DNA of 64,000 nucleotides from assembly GCA_050084985.1 (NCBI GenBank), contig JBITNC010000001.1, positions 13,020,001 to 13,084,000 on the forward strand, in the 5' to 3' direction. The notes under the pieces are model-generated. The model did no database searches, had not been told where the DNA came from, and saw nothing but the letters and a program-made list of their open reading frames with translations. This document shows positions 33,697 to 43,291 of the stretch, piece after piece. The translations under genes and the position numbers were made by a program. The DNA is from Nageia nagi (Eukaryota; Pinophyta). Position 1 is the first letter of the stretch. Each line of letters opens with the position of its first letter.

Positions 33697-34213
33697 ACTT
33701 GATGAATTCCACACCAGCGGACACAGTAGTTTTTCTGAAGCCCGCCAGCGCGGGAAAGTGACCGTTGGGAAGAAGGAATTTGATTTGTATACATATTGAA
33801 ATGGTGTGATGTTGCATTTATTTCGAGTTGTGATAGTTGTCAGTGATTTATTAGTAGCCTAGCGTTAATAATATTGGCACCTTTTTGCACCGGCAGAATT
33901 GAAGTTTCCAAAAGGGTACAGGAATTCAAATCTCGGGGTTCCTGAAAAGATCGTAAAATACCAAATCAGTTATTAATACTGCTATCGTGAGGCGATTTTC
34001 CCGCACCCCGAAAGATCGTGCATCTAAATGAGCTATTAAAAGACCCAGAGCACTACTTACCAAGATACCTAAATGCTAGGATTCATAGAAAGCTTTGGCT
34101 CACGAATTTGCAAAGTTAGTGTCTACTGAGCATTGCCAGGAGCTGTGAAATATAGCAAAAGAAGTGGTACAAGAAGGTTTGATAAGCACAGCGCAAGGCG
34201 CAAGCGAACAAGA
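33697..34213 (+). other. Spacer between gag and ORF-A where pol is missing, copy 1
   Basis: All frames carry stops. In elements 1 and 2 the interval from the Gag zinc knuckle to ORF-A holds PR, RNase H, RT, RNase H and INT (about 5 kb). Here it is about 0.5 kb with no trace of them, so pol has been removed cleanly. The same spacer is at 40647-41163. Confidence 0.8.
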
Positions 34214-35974
34214 ATGAGCTCAGGATCAGTGGCGAAGACGGCAAGGAAGGTATCAGATTCCATGGAGTTATTGTGGGATACCGAGATTACAGCCCCGAAC
34301 AAGAACCCCAAGGGCACTGCAGAAGGTAAGTGCCCAAACTTCAGCTTCAATCATATAGCTCATTCCCCAATGGGTTCGGGTCTCATGCATTTCATCCCTC
34401 ATAGATGCTTTCCTGCTCCCGAGTTGGTAGAAATCATAAGAGGGGCATTCGATCCTGCAACTAGGATAGTCAGAGACTTGCAAGGTAGAACTATCCTAAA
34501 TTTGGATTCTGTTGCAATAGTGGAGGCTTTCAGTCCACCCCCTCCTATGGTTCCCCTCATGCAAATTGATTGGTATATCACACCTAGCGCCAACCTAAGA
34601 GCAAATATCACTGCTTGGCTAAATAAAAATACAGCCGGTTCCGCAAAGTTTAGAGAGTTCCCCAGTTCTGAACTCCCACTCTCAAACTTTTCTGCACATC
34701 TGCAATTACTATTGTCCATGCTAGCCATAGCAGCAGGGGAGGAAACAGATAGATACGTCTCACCTTCAAGGTTAGTTATAGCTTATCGGATTTCTCACCC
34801 AGTTTCTCCCGCAATGTATGACTGGTCTAGTGCCCTTTCGGATGGAATATCAGAACAGCTAGCAAGGATTGGCGATGGATTTCATTTTGCTTATACATCA
34901 TACATTGTCTGGATGATGATTCATCAAAATGCCGAGGTTTTCAAAAATTTAACCCTGGTCCAGAGTAATGAAGATGGGTCTCAGAAGCCAGTGGACAAGT
35001 GGACCGAGGAGGTGAGGTCCTCGGCAAATTACTACTCCTTTGTGGAGAAATTTTTAGTTCCAGCAATGGGTCTATTAACCCCCGCAGTTCCGAGGTTATC
35101 AACAGCCTCCAAACTATACCTCTGCATGCCCCATGGAGAGGTCGGGGACTGGTTTTTTGCGGAAAATGGGACTTTCATAAGACTGTATGGGTTTTCTGGG
35201 GCCCCGTTTTTGCTACCAGTTCATGTGACTGATTGGATTTTCAGTGTGGAATACGCCAGACAGATGGATTATATTGACTCTAAATACGGAGCTGCCGCCA
35301 AAAAGAGAGGAGTCTATGCTCTCCCCCACAAAGTGCATGACCTGGTGCTCCAAAGCCGGGGAGCAAGCGACTATTTAAGGGGCAAATTATTGAAACTAAA
35401 ATTGAAGGAATTGAGTTCATATTGTCTATATGATCCAGAGGATATTTTTGGCAAGAAGCTGAGAAGCCAACCCAATTCCCCGGCTTTTAGAGCCGAAAAT
35501 AAGCCAGAGCTGCTTAAGTGGCGAAATCCGGAGCAGGAAGACAAGGTGATGCCCACCGCCGTAATCACCCAGGACTTGTTACCGCCATGGCTGAGTTTCT
35601 ATAACAGGAAAGCTGTTTTTGACCTGAAGACCGACTCCATCTCAAAAAAGGCTTTGAAAACACTAAGAGATCAGAGATGGAGTGAAGAAAAAATAGTTGC
35701 CTTTACCCGGTACAGGATCGAGTCTGGGAACCAAAATACTCCTCTAGATTCCGATTTAGACGATAAATTTGAGGAGATGTGGGGAATAGAGCATCCCACA
35801 GAAGTCCCCACAGGCGAAGATTCAGATGACAGCGACGAGGAGGGAGAGCAGAGACACGCAAAGTCTCAAGCATCAGCTCGGGGGAAGCAACACGAGGAGG
35901 AGATCATGGAGATTTCCACAGAGACGGTGGCTAGGAGGCCTGAGAGAGTATACACAGCTAAAAGGAAAATCTAG
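34214..35974 (+). CDS. Accessory ORF-A, young element copy 1 (586 aa from first ATG)
   Basis: Open from 34133, but the first ATG is at 34214 (MSSGSVAKTARK). The N-terminus is Lys/Arg-rich. The central part is folded-looking and aromatic (DWYITPS, TSYIVWMMIHQN, GDWFFAENGTF, GAPFLLPVHVTD). The C-terminus is acidic (GEDSDDSDEEGE) followed by a basic RRPERVYTAKRKI and a TAG at 35972-35974. Downstream of the TAG the same frame stays open into the coiled-coil ORF. Homologous to post-integrase ORFs of elements 1 and 2. Not a known pol domain, and I do not recognise the family. It would need readthrough, splicing or internal initiation to be made from the genomic RNA. A GTAAGT at 34326 resembles a splice donor. 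Confidence 0.8.
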   Translation: MSSGSVAKTARKVSDSMELLWDTEITAPNKNPKGTAEGKCPNFSFNHIAHSPMGSGLMHFIPHRCFPAPELVEIIRGAFDPATRIVRDLQGRTILNLDSVAIVEAFSPPPPMVPLMQIDWYITPSANLRANITAWLNKNTAGSAKFREFPSSELPLSNFSAHLQLLLSMLAIAAGEETDRYVSPSRLVIAYRISHPVSPAMYDWSSALSDGISEQLARIGDGFHFAYTSYIVWMMIHQNAEVFKNLTLVQSNEDGSQKPVDKWTEEVRSSANYYSFVEKFLVPAMGLLTPAVPRLSTASKLYLCMPHGEVGDWFFAENGTFIRLYGFSGAPFLLPVHVTDWIFSVEYARQMDYIDSKYGAAAKKRGVYALPHKVHDLVLQSRGASDYLRGKLLKLKLKELSSYCLYDPEDIFGKKLRSQPNSPAFRAENKPELLKWRNPEQEDKVMPTAVITQDLLPPWLSFYNRKAVFDLKTDSISKKALKTLRDQRWSEEKIVAFTRYRIESGNQNTPLDSDLDDKFEEMWGIEHPTEVPTGEDSDDSDEEGEQRHAKSQASARGKQHEEEIMEISTETVARRPERVYTAKRKI

Positions 35975-36340
35975 AAAGAGAAGGCATCGCTCCCATCGCT
36001 GCCAAAGAGAAGAAGGAGGAGCCCGACCCCATTAGGTACGCTTTCTACTCCCTCTTCCCCTCTTTCTCTTACTTCTGCTCTGCCTACCCCTACCGCTCCC
36101 ATTTCCGTTCCCATTACACTTCCCCCAATTCCGGCAGCTATTCCAGCTGCACCCATACCATCTCTCATTACTCCACCATCTCCACCTCCATCGTCCGCTC
36201 CCTCATCTATCCCAACACTTCCTGTCGCTAACCCTTCCGGCAACAGCAACCCCGGGGCCAGCCAAGCTAGTCCCGTGACACCAGCTCAACAGATCGTAGC
36301 CGCTTCATCTCAGGAGTTGAGCGCCAGATCCCCCTTCATC
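35975..36340 (+). other. Open Pro/Ser/Ala-rich linker after the amber codon, copy 1
   Basis: In frame with both ORF-A and the coiled-coil ORF and free of stops in copy 1. It starts with a basic patch (PKRRRR, NLS-like) and continues as a Pro/Ser/Thr/Ala-rich low-complexity stretch (36020-36270). In copy 2 a C-run is one base longer (43046-43051), which breaks this frame. Confidence 0.75.
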
Positions 36341-37612
36341 ATGATATCAGGGCAGCAGGTATCCGTGGATGGCATCATGCAGCAGTATCAGCAGATGAAA
36401 CAAGGGCAGGAGTCATGGATGCAGAAGCAAGCGAAAAAACTTCCACTTCCGGAAAATCCGGTAAGGTTCCGGACATCCATGGATCCGAAGCATAAGGTGC
36501 TGGAAATGGCTATTGTCCAGGATCCACAAGAAGGGCTAAGTGATTTGTCATCCATGAACACCCGGGTGAAGATTGACACCCGCAGCATATCTAGGAGTGA
36601 TAAGAACGAGCTCCTACAAACAGCTGTCGATCTCAACATATCAGAACTTACCAAGTTAGAGGTCAAATACCATAAGCTGCAAAAGGCCCATGAAGCCATG
36701 AAGCAGCAATTAGACACGAATAAAATAAAACTGAAGGCTGCGGAGAATAATATATCAATTTTGAAGACTAGTTTAGCGGTGGCTCCTACAGCGGATAAGC
36801 TGGGCCAAAAGGATGCTATCATCGCTCAAAGAGATGCGGAAATAACTGCCAGAGTAGCAGAGATCAGCAGTCTGAACGCTAACATGGTGGAACTCCAAGC
36901 AAAGCTGAATGCAAATAAAGTAGACAAATCTTTTCTGTTAAATACAAAAGAAAAATTTTGGGAGCTGAGGATGCAGGAAGTCAAAGACTTAATTCATCTA
37001 AGGGACTATGTGGAGTCATGTTTATCAGAACTCAAAAGGCTCGAAGCTGAGGTCACAAGATGTGAAAGTATTTTGAATCCTATTTCAGAAGAGGCAAAGC
37101 AAGCGAATAAAAGACTGAACTTCCTCTCAAATGAAAAATTACAGTCATATAATATTGGTGATCGAGTGGAGCTCATGTCAGCAATCGATTACCCAGTGAG
37201 GGGTAAATGGGTTTGTCAGGAGATCCGGAGTAATGTCCTGCGTCGGATGCAAGAAATGGAAAATCTGAAATCAGAGATACAAGGGTTGAATGCATCCGGA
37301 ATCCCAGAGTTATGGAAAAGCGACGGCTTGCTTGTCTCAGAGGCTGAGTTTTTGAATAGTCTACAGAATAGGATTCAAAGTACTGATGATGTCGATACGC
37401 TCCTGGTTTCCTTTGACGAAACCAATTTCGTAAAATTCTTTGATTCTTTGGCTAACGGCGGATTTCGCATACAGCAATTATTGAGGAAACATGCCAATGT
37501 ATCTTACGAAGTGTTGAACCATACAGCCTTAGCTCATGCGAGGCTAAAAGATTTTTCCGGGATCCCAGCAGACTGGAGTAAAGTCCAGCAAATCCTGAGT
37601 CTACAGAGCTGA
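36341..37612 (+). CDS. Coiled-coil accessory ORF, young element copy 1 (423 aa from ATG)
   Basis: The first ATG in the frame is 36341 (MISGQQVSVDGIMQQYQQM), although the frame is open from 35975. Residues about 95-240 are rich in Lys, Glu, Leu, Ala, Gln and Asn with heptad-like spacing (KLEVKYHKLQKAHEAMKQQL), so a long coiled coil is likely. The C-terminal half (FVKFFDSLANGGFRIQQLL) looks globular. Related to the decayed ORFs ending at 12744 and 29250. If the amber at 35972 is read through it would be the C-terminal part of one protein of about 1130 aa with ORF-A. Possible roles are oligomerisation or RNP/nuclear targeting; these are guesses. Confidence 0.75.
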   Translation: MISGQQVSVDGIMQQYQQMKQGQESWMQKQAKKLPLPENPVRFRTSMDPKHKVLEMAIVQDPQEGLSDLSSMNTRVKIDTRSISRSDKNELLQTAVDLNISELTKLEVKYHKLQKAHEAMKQQLDTNKIKLKAAENNISILKTSLAVAPTADKLGQKDAIIAQRDAEITARVAEISSLNANMVELQAKLNANKVDKSFLLNTKEKFWELRMQEVKDLIHLRDYVESCLSELKRLEAEVTRCESILNPISEEAKQANKRLNFLSNEKLQSYNIGDRVELMSAIDYPVRGKWVCQEIRSNVLRRMQEMENLKSEIQGLNASGIPELWKSDGLLVSEAEFLNSLQNRIQSTDDVDTLLVSFDETNFVKFFDSLANGGFRIQQLLRKHANVSYEVLNHTALAHARLKDFSGIPADWSKVQQILSLQS

Positions 37613-37706
37613 AGGCAAGTCCAATTTTTTGATTCATGGAAATAAAGGTTTGGGTTCTAAATTCCTCTTTGATAAAGGTGAAATTTTCCCCCAGAAGTCG
37701 CCATAA
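37613..37706 (+). other. 3' untranslated part before LTR 2; no clear PPT
   Basis: Ends ccccagaagtcgccataa directly before TGTAGATTCC. The expected purine tract is absent or very weak; the best purine patch is ataaaggtgaaa around 37671-37683. Same before LTR 3. Confidence 0.6.
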
Positions 37707-39233
37707 TGTAGATTCCTCCATAATAAATCCTTGAAGTAAAGCCACGGTGTACTCTACCTGCCTCTACGGATTCATTCGAAGATCTCCGGGAGTTTTTCCG
37801 GAGCAGATAAAGCAGCCCGGAGTCAGAGTAAAGTTTTCCGGAATAAAGTGGAGACGTGCGGAGGATAAGATAATTATTTTTTGGGTGAAAACCAAGTTCC
37901 GGAAAAGATAAAGTCAGCATAAGTTCTCCGGGAAACAAAGCATTCCGGAGAAATGAAATAATGACGTCACAGGGAAACAACGTTCACATTTTGAATGGAA
38001 CCGGAGCCCAGAGGAGGTGATGTCAGCGCGAAGTAATCCAGTACCCGGAGCCAGTGAGTGATGCATTCCGGAAATATGAAGCTGACGTCATGGTGAAAAA
38101 TGAAGTTAACGTTTTGAGGAAAACTGGAGTCCGGAAGAAATGACATCAGGAAGGAGTAATTCAGTATCCGGAGCCCTGAAGGCGAATCGTTCCGGAAGTC
38201 CGAGGATGATGTCACAAGAAAAGGCAAAATTAACATTAGTGAATGAAACCGGCCCCGGAGGCGATGAGATCAACACAAGTCCCTCCGAAAAGCGAAATAT
38301 TCTGGAGATATGAAGCTGACGTCAGGGAAAGAAACAAGATTAACATTGGTGAATGAAACCGAGTCCCGGAGGAAAATAGGCCCGCAAAGAAAGATTGAAG
38401 AGCCTGAGCCATAGAATTAAGAAATCCCGAAAGAGAGTAAGTCTGCAAGATGCTTGAGCACAATCATCTAGGAACCGTATCGTCTGCAAAAACCAAATCG
38501 TCGGCGATCTGCCCAATTTTGTAACAGTCGGCCAAGTGTCATATGTAGGTGATATCAGTTCAAGAAGGCCAGAATCTTGCGGCCGTTTTGTAAACGTTTC
38601 TATTCTATAATCTTGTAACTGTTATTAATACAGTATAAATATATGAAAATAAAGAGAAACTAGGGTCGGAAGCCTAGTATTGCCCTTTTCATTTGTTCTC
38701 GAAGACCTGTAGCTTCAGTCCGGTACTATGAAACCATCTTGACCTTTCTTGTCTAGCACTCGTAATTGTTATTCTTAATTTGGTTACATTGTGGCAGCTT
38801 AGCTTGTTTCCTGAGTAATAGTTGCGGGTTGCTAGTATAACTGTGTCTGCTACATGGTAGAGTAGAAGCTGGGGAGCTATTCAGAGAGTGAGAACTTGTT
38901 CTGTGGCTGCGACACTAGATTCAGGCCAAGGTTTCGCACACTGCGAAAGCCTGCGCTGAACTAGTGATCTACCCCTTTGCTTTCTCTCTCGTTACCCTAT
39001 CCCTTTACTTCCTCTCTCGTTACCCTATCCTTTTACTTCCTTTCTTGTTACCCTATCCTTTTGCTTGAATCTCTCGCTCCCTACTCTTTTCATCTCTTTC
39101 CTGTTACTTTTTCTCTACCCAATGGATAAGGAACCGGCCTTCTCCGGAGATCAGGCTGCGTCCCACAGTCTGTTCGTGAACTACTTTGGTTAAGATTGTT
39201 CCAGGCGCACATATTACACAATCTCAATCAACA
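37707..39233 (+). mobile_element. LTR 2 (middle, hybrid) of the young element
   Basis: The left end matches LTR 3 where LTR 1 differs (C at 37787, extra A at 37971). From 38094 rightward it matches LTR 1 at all 13 sites where LTR 3 differs. This is the pattern of an unequal crossover between a 3' and a 5' LTR, with the switch between 37971 and 38094. TATA box at 38634. Confidence 0.95.
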
Positions 39234-39244
39234 GTATTTCTTTT

Positions 39245-39262
39245 TGGCACGCCCGGTGGGAC
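39245..39262 (+). other. Primer-binding site, young element copy 2
   Basis: Identical to 32297-32314. Confidence 0.75.
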
Positions 39263-39380
39263 ACGAAGAAATTTATTGGCGACTCTGCTGAAGCACCATC
39301 CATGGTATGTATTAAAGCAAATTATTTGTGAATATCATAGGTGCTTTGAACCTGTCATTTTCTTTTGCAATCTAGAGTTT

Positions 39381-40646
39381 ATGTGGACAAGATCTAAAAC
39401 TAGAGCAGCAAAAGAAAAACCGGAGTTTGGGAAGTTAGATACTCCTAGGAGAAAGACCCTGATCAAGTCCAAGTCTCTGAATAGTATCGACTCCCTAAAA
39501 TCCTTTATCAAGCCAGAACCATCCAATCTTCATACTAGAGATACCTTTCCTGAAATGGCTAATCCAGCTCAGAATATTTATCCGGAATGGGACAATGGGG
39601 TACCCATAGCTCTGGCGGTATTACATGATATCCCAGCAAATGTTTTTAAAACCCTTCCGGAGTTTGATGCAACTTCAGAAAAAATGGCTTATGAGCACTG
39701 TGTGGATGTAGCCAGCCTAGCAAAGATTCACAATATTCAGCATGAAGATATTATGGTGAGATTACTGGCTCAGTCTTTCAAAGGAAAGGTCCTGGATTGG
39801 TACAGGGGCCTTTCTAATGGATCCATCAGTACCTGGGCTCAACTGGCAGAGCCTTTTATCCTGGAGTTTAATGAACTAGGGGATCCCTTTTCCTTGTTAA
39901 CCCAGTTTACTTCAATCAAAAGGTTTGAACAAGAAAACATCCCGGATTTCAACATTAGATTTCAGAGAACGTGGACAAGAGTACCCATGCCAGTCAGGCC
40001 TCAGCAGTTTCAAGCTTTGATGTATTATCTGAGAGCCTTTCCTCCGGATCTCTCTCTGCAAATCCAAAATTCCGGAGTGAATACCTTTCCGGAGGTCTAT
40101 AGACAAGCAGTATATGCTGAATCATGCCTTATTGCAGTTGGGAAATTACCAAGCCGTATGCCAATGCCCTATTTCCCAATAACCACAACACAACAGCAAA
40201 TTTTGAGACCTCCGGTAATCAGTTCAGTTCCGCCTCTGGCTAATATTCCTGCCCCTGTTCAACCCTGGTCGTCAAATTTGCCAATTCCTAGAGCTCCCTT
40301 GGCCTTACCAGCTCCACATCAGCCTAATATGAACCAAGGATTAGCATCATCTACAGAAATTCAGGAACTCCGGAATTTGTGTAGAAATATGGCAAACCAG
40401 ATTACCGTGTTGACCAGACAAAATAATGCCAAAAGATATCCCTACCCTGCTATAGAGAAAGCTCAACATGTGTTGAATGAGGACGTGGACCAAGCTTCCA
40501 CTTCCGGGGCGGTTAATGGGTTGTGTTTGGCTTGTAATGATGCTCATGAACAAACAACCTGCCCTATTTTTCAATACCAAGAGTATCTGTCGAGGAGTGG
40601 AGGTATTCCTCCGCCTGGCGTGGCGGATGACAAAGCCGGAACGTGA
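39381..40646 (+). CDS. gag: Intact Gag of young element copy 2 (421 aa)
   Basis: The ATG at 39381 (MWTRSKTRAAKEKPEFGK) is preferred over the longer open frame from 39186, which has no ATG and overlaps the PBS. Order: basic N-terminus; Gag core at residues about 80-230 (SFKGKVLDWYRGLSNGSIST, FEQENIPDFNIRFQRTW, MYYLRAFPPDLSLQ), typical of Ty3/gypsy retrotransposon Gag; Pro-rich linker; a coiled segment (EIQELRNLCRNMANQI); and a C-terminal zinc knuckle C-x2-C-x3-H-x4-C at 40524-40562, one residue shorter than the usual CCHC. It ends shortly after. Role: coat of the virus-like particle and RNA packaging. No protease follows, so maturation would depend on a helper. Confidence 0.9.
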   Translation: MWTRSKTRAAKEKPEFGKLDTPRRKTLIKSKSLNSIDSLKSFIKPEPSNLHTRDTFPEMANPAQNIYPEWDNGVPIALAVLHDIPANVFKTLPEFDATSEKMAYEHCVDVASLAKIHNIQHEDIMVRLLAQSFKGKVLDWYRGLSNGSISTWAQLAEPFILEFNELGDPFSLLTQFTSIKRFEQENIPDFNIRFQRTWTRVPMPVRPQQFQALMYYLRAFPPDLSLQIQNSGVNTFPEVYRQAVYAESCLIAVGKLPSRMPMPYFPITTTQQQILRPPVISSVPPLANIPAPVQPWSSNLPIPRAPLALPAPHQPNMNQGLASSTEIQELRNLCRNMANQITVLTRQNNAKRYPYPAIEKAQHVLNEDVDQASTSGAVNGLCLACNDAHEQTTCPIFQYQEYLSRSGGIPPPGVADDKAGT

Positions 40647-41163
40647 ACTTGATGAATTCCACACCAGCGGACACAGTAGTTTTTCTGAAGCCCGCCAGCG
40701 CGGGAAAGTGACCGTTGGGAAGAAGGAATTTGATTTGTATACATATTGAAATGGTGTGATGTTGCATTTATTTCGAGTTGTGATAGTTGTCAGTGATTTA
40801 TTAGTAGCCTAGCGTTAATAATATTGGCACCTTTTTGCACCGGCAGAATTGAAGTTTCCAAAAGGGTACAGGAATTCAAATCTCGGGGTTCCTGAAAAGA
40901 TCGTAAAATACCAAATCAGTTATTAATACTGCTATCGTGAGGCGATTTTCCCGCACCCCGAAAGATCGTGCATCTAAATGAGCTATTAAAAGACCCAGAG
41001 CACTACTTACCAAGATACCTAAATGCTAGGATTCATAGAAAGCTTTGGCTCACGAATTTGCAAAGTTAGTGTCTACTGAGCATTGCCAGGAGCTGTGAAA
41101 TATAGCAAAAGAAGTGGTACAAGAAGGTTTGATAAGCACAGCGCAAGGCGCAAGCGAACAAGA
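40647..41163 (+). other. Spacer between gag and ORF-A, copy 2
   Basis: Identical to 33697-34213 as far as read. No open frame of note: the overlapping stretch at 40477-40749 is the wrong frame of gag. Confidence 0.75.
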
Positions 41164-42924
41164 ATGAGCTCAGGATCAGTGGCGAAGACGGCAAGGAAGG
41201 TATCAGATTCCATGGAGTTATTGTGGGATACCGAGATTACAGCCCCGAACAAGAACCCCAAGGGCACTGCAGAAGGTAAGTGCCCAAACTTCAGCTTCAA
41301 TCATATAGCTCATTCCCCAATGGGTTCGGGTCTCATGCATTTCATCCCTCATAGATGCTTTCCTGCTCCCGAGTTGGTAGAAATCATAAGAGGGGCATTC
41401 GATCCTGCAACTAGGATAGTCAGAGACTTGCAAGGTAGAACTATCCTAAATTTGGATTCTGTTGCAATAGTGGAGGCTTTCAGTCCACCCCCTCCTATGG
41501 TTCCCCTCATGCAAATTGATTGGTATATCACACCTAGCGCCAACCTAAGAGCAAATATCACTGCTTGGCTAAATAAAAATACAGCCGGTTCCGCAAAGTT
41601 TAGAGAGTTCCCCAGTTCTGAACTCCCACTCTCAAACTTTTCTGCACATCTGCAATTACTATTGTCCATGCTAGCCATAGCAGCAGGGGAGGAAACAGAT
41701 AGATACGTCTCACCTTCAAGGTTAGTTATAGCTTATCGGATTTCTCACCCAGTTTCTCCCGCAATGTATGACTGGTCTAGTGCCCTTTCGGATGGAATAT
41801 CAGAACAGCTAGCAAGGATTGGCGATGGATTTCATTTTGCTTATACATCATACATTGTCTGGATGATGATTCATCAAAATGCCGAGGTTTTCAAAAATTT
41901 AACCCTGGTCCAGAGTAATGAAGATGGGTCTCAGAAGCCAGTGGACAAGTGGACCGAGGAGGTGAGGTCCTCGGCAAATTACTACTCCTTTGTGGAGAAA
42001 TTTTTAGTTCCAGCAATGGGTCTATTAACCCCCGCAGTTCCGAGGTTATCAACAGCCTCCAAACTATACCTCTGCATGCCCCATGGAGAGGTCGGGGACT
42101 GGTTTTTTGCGGAAAATGGGACTTTCATAAGACTGTATGGGTTTTCTGGGGCCCCGTTTTTGCTACCAGTTCATGTGACTGATTGGATTTTCAGTGTGGA
42201 ATACGCCAGACAGATGGATTATATTGACTCTAAATACGGAGCTGCCGCCAAAAAGAGAGGAGTCTATGCTCTCCCCCACAAAGTGCATGACCTGGTGCTC
42301 CAAAGCCGGGGAGCAAGCGACTATTTAAGGGGCAAATTATTGAAACTAAAATTGAAGGAATTGAGTTCATATTGTCTATATGATCCAGAGGATATTTTTG
42401 GCAAGAAGCTGAGAAGCCAACCCAATTCCCCGGCTTTTAGAGCCGAAAATAAGCCAGAGCTGCTTAAGTGGCGAAATCCGGAGCAGGAAGACAAGGTGAT
42501 GCCCACCGCCGTAATCACCCAGGACTTGTTACCGCCATGGCTGAGTTTCTATAACAGGAAAGCTGTTTTTGACCTGAAGACCGACTCCATCTCAAAAAAG
42601 GCTTTGAAAACACTAAGAGATCAGAGATGGAGTGAAGAAAAAATAGTTGCCTTTACCCGGTACAGGATCGAGTCTGGGAACCAAAATACTCCTCTAGATT
42701 CCGATTTAGACGATAAATTTGAGGAGATGTGGGGAATAGAGCATCCCACAGAAGTCCCCACAGGCGAAGATTCAGATGACAGCGACGAGGAGGGAGAGCA
42801 GAGACACGCAAAGTCTCAAGCATCAGCTCGGGGGAAGCAACACGAGGAGGAGATCATGGAGATTTCCACAGAGACGGTGGCTAGGAGGCCTGAGAGAGTA
42901 TACACAGCTAAAAGGAAAATCTAG
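41164..42924 (+). CDS. Accessory ORF-A, young element copy 2 (586 aa)
   Basis: Identical in sequence to 34214-35974, including the terminal TAG (42922-42924) and the GTAAGT at 41276. First ATG 41164. In this copy the linker after the TAG is frameshifted relative to the coiled-coil ORF, so readthrough would not fuse the two. Same unknown family, same homology to the post-integrase ORFs of elements 1 and 2. Confidence 0.8.
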   Translation: MSSGSVAKTARKVSDSMELLWDTEITAPNKNPKGTAEGKCPNFSFNHIAHSPMGSGLMHFIPHRCFPAPELVEIIRGAFDPATRIVRDLQGRTILNLDSVAIVEAFSPPPPMVPLMQIDWYITPSANLRANITAWLNKNTAGSAKFREFPSSELPLSNFSAHLQLLLSMLAIAAGEETDRYVSPSRLVIAYRISHPVSPAMYDWSSALSDGISEQLARIGDGFHFAYTSYIVWMMIHQNAEVFKNLTLVQSNEDGSQKPVDKWTEEVRSSANYYSFVEKFLVPAMGLLTPAVPRLSTASKLYLCMPHGEVGDWFFAENGTFIRLYGFSGAPFLLPVHVTDWIFSVEYARQMDYIDSKYGAAAKKRGVYALPHKVHDLVLQSRGASDYLRGKLLKLKLKELSSYCLYDPEDIFGKKLRSQPNSPAFRAENKPELLKWRNPEQEDKVMPTAVITQDLLPPWLSFYNRKAVFDLKTDSISKKALKTLRDQRWSEEKIVAFTRYRIESGNQNTPLDSDLDDKFEEMWGIEHPTEVPTGEDSDDSDEEGEQRHAKSQASARGKQHEEEIMEISTETVARRPERVYTAKRKI

Positions 42925-43291
42925 AAAGAGAAGGCATCGCTCCCATCGCTGCCAAAGAGAAGAAGGAGGAGCCCGACCCCATTAGGTACGCTTTCTACTC
43001 CCTCTTCCCCTCTTTCTCTTACTTCTGCTCTGCCTACCCCTACCGCCCCCCATTTCCGTTCCCATTACACTTCCCCCAATTCCGGCAGCTATTCCAGCTG
43101 CACCCATACCATCTCTCATTACTCCACCATCTCCACCTCCATCGTCCGCTCCCTCATCTATCCCAACACTTCCTGTCGCTAACCCTTCCGGCAACAGCAA
43201 CCCCGGGGCCAGCCAAGCTAGTCCCGTGACACCAGCTCAACAGATCGTAGCCGCTTCATCTCAGGAGTTGAGCGCCAGATCCCCCTTCATC

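Noticed and set aside
34133-34213. N-terminal extension of ORF-A to 34133 / 41083
   Set aside because: It starts at TTG, and the first ATG in frame is at 34214 / 41164. An extension is possible only if the protein is made by readthrough or splicing.
36388-36822. 144-codon minus-strand open frame (also 43339-43773)
   Set aside because: Shadow of the coiled-coil ORF: antisense of Lys/Glu/Leu-rich codons gives Phe/Leu/Ser-rich frames.
40477-40749. Separate 90-codon ORF overlapping the end of gag
   Set aside because: Wrong-frame reading of the gag 3' end; it appears in copy 1 as the frameshifted tail.
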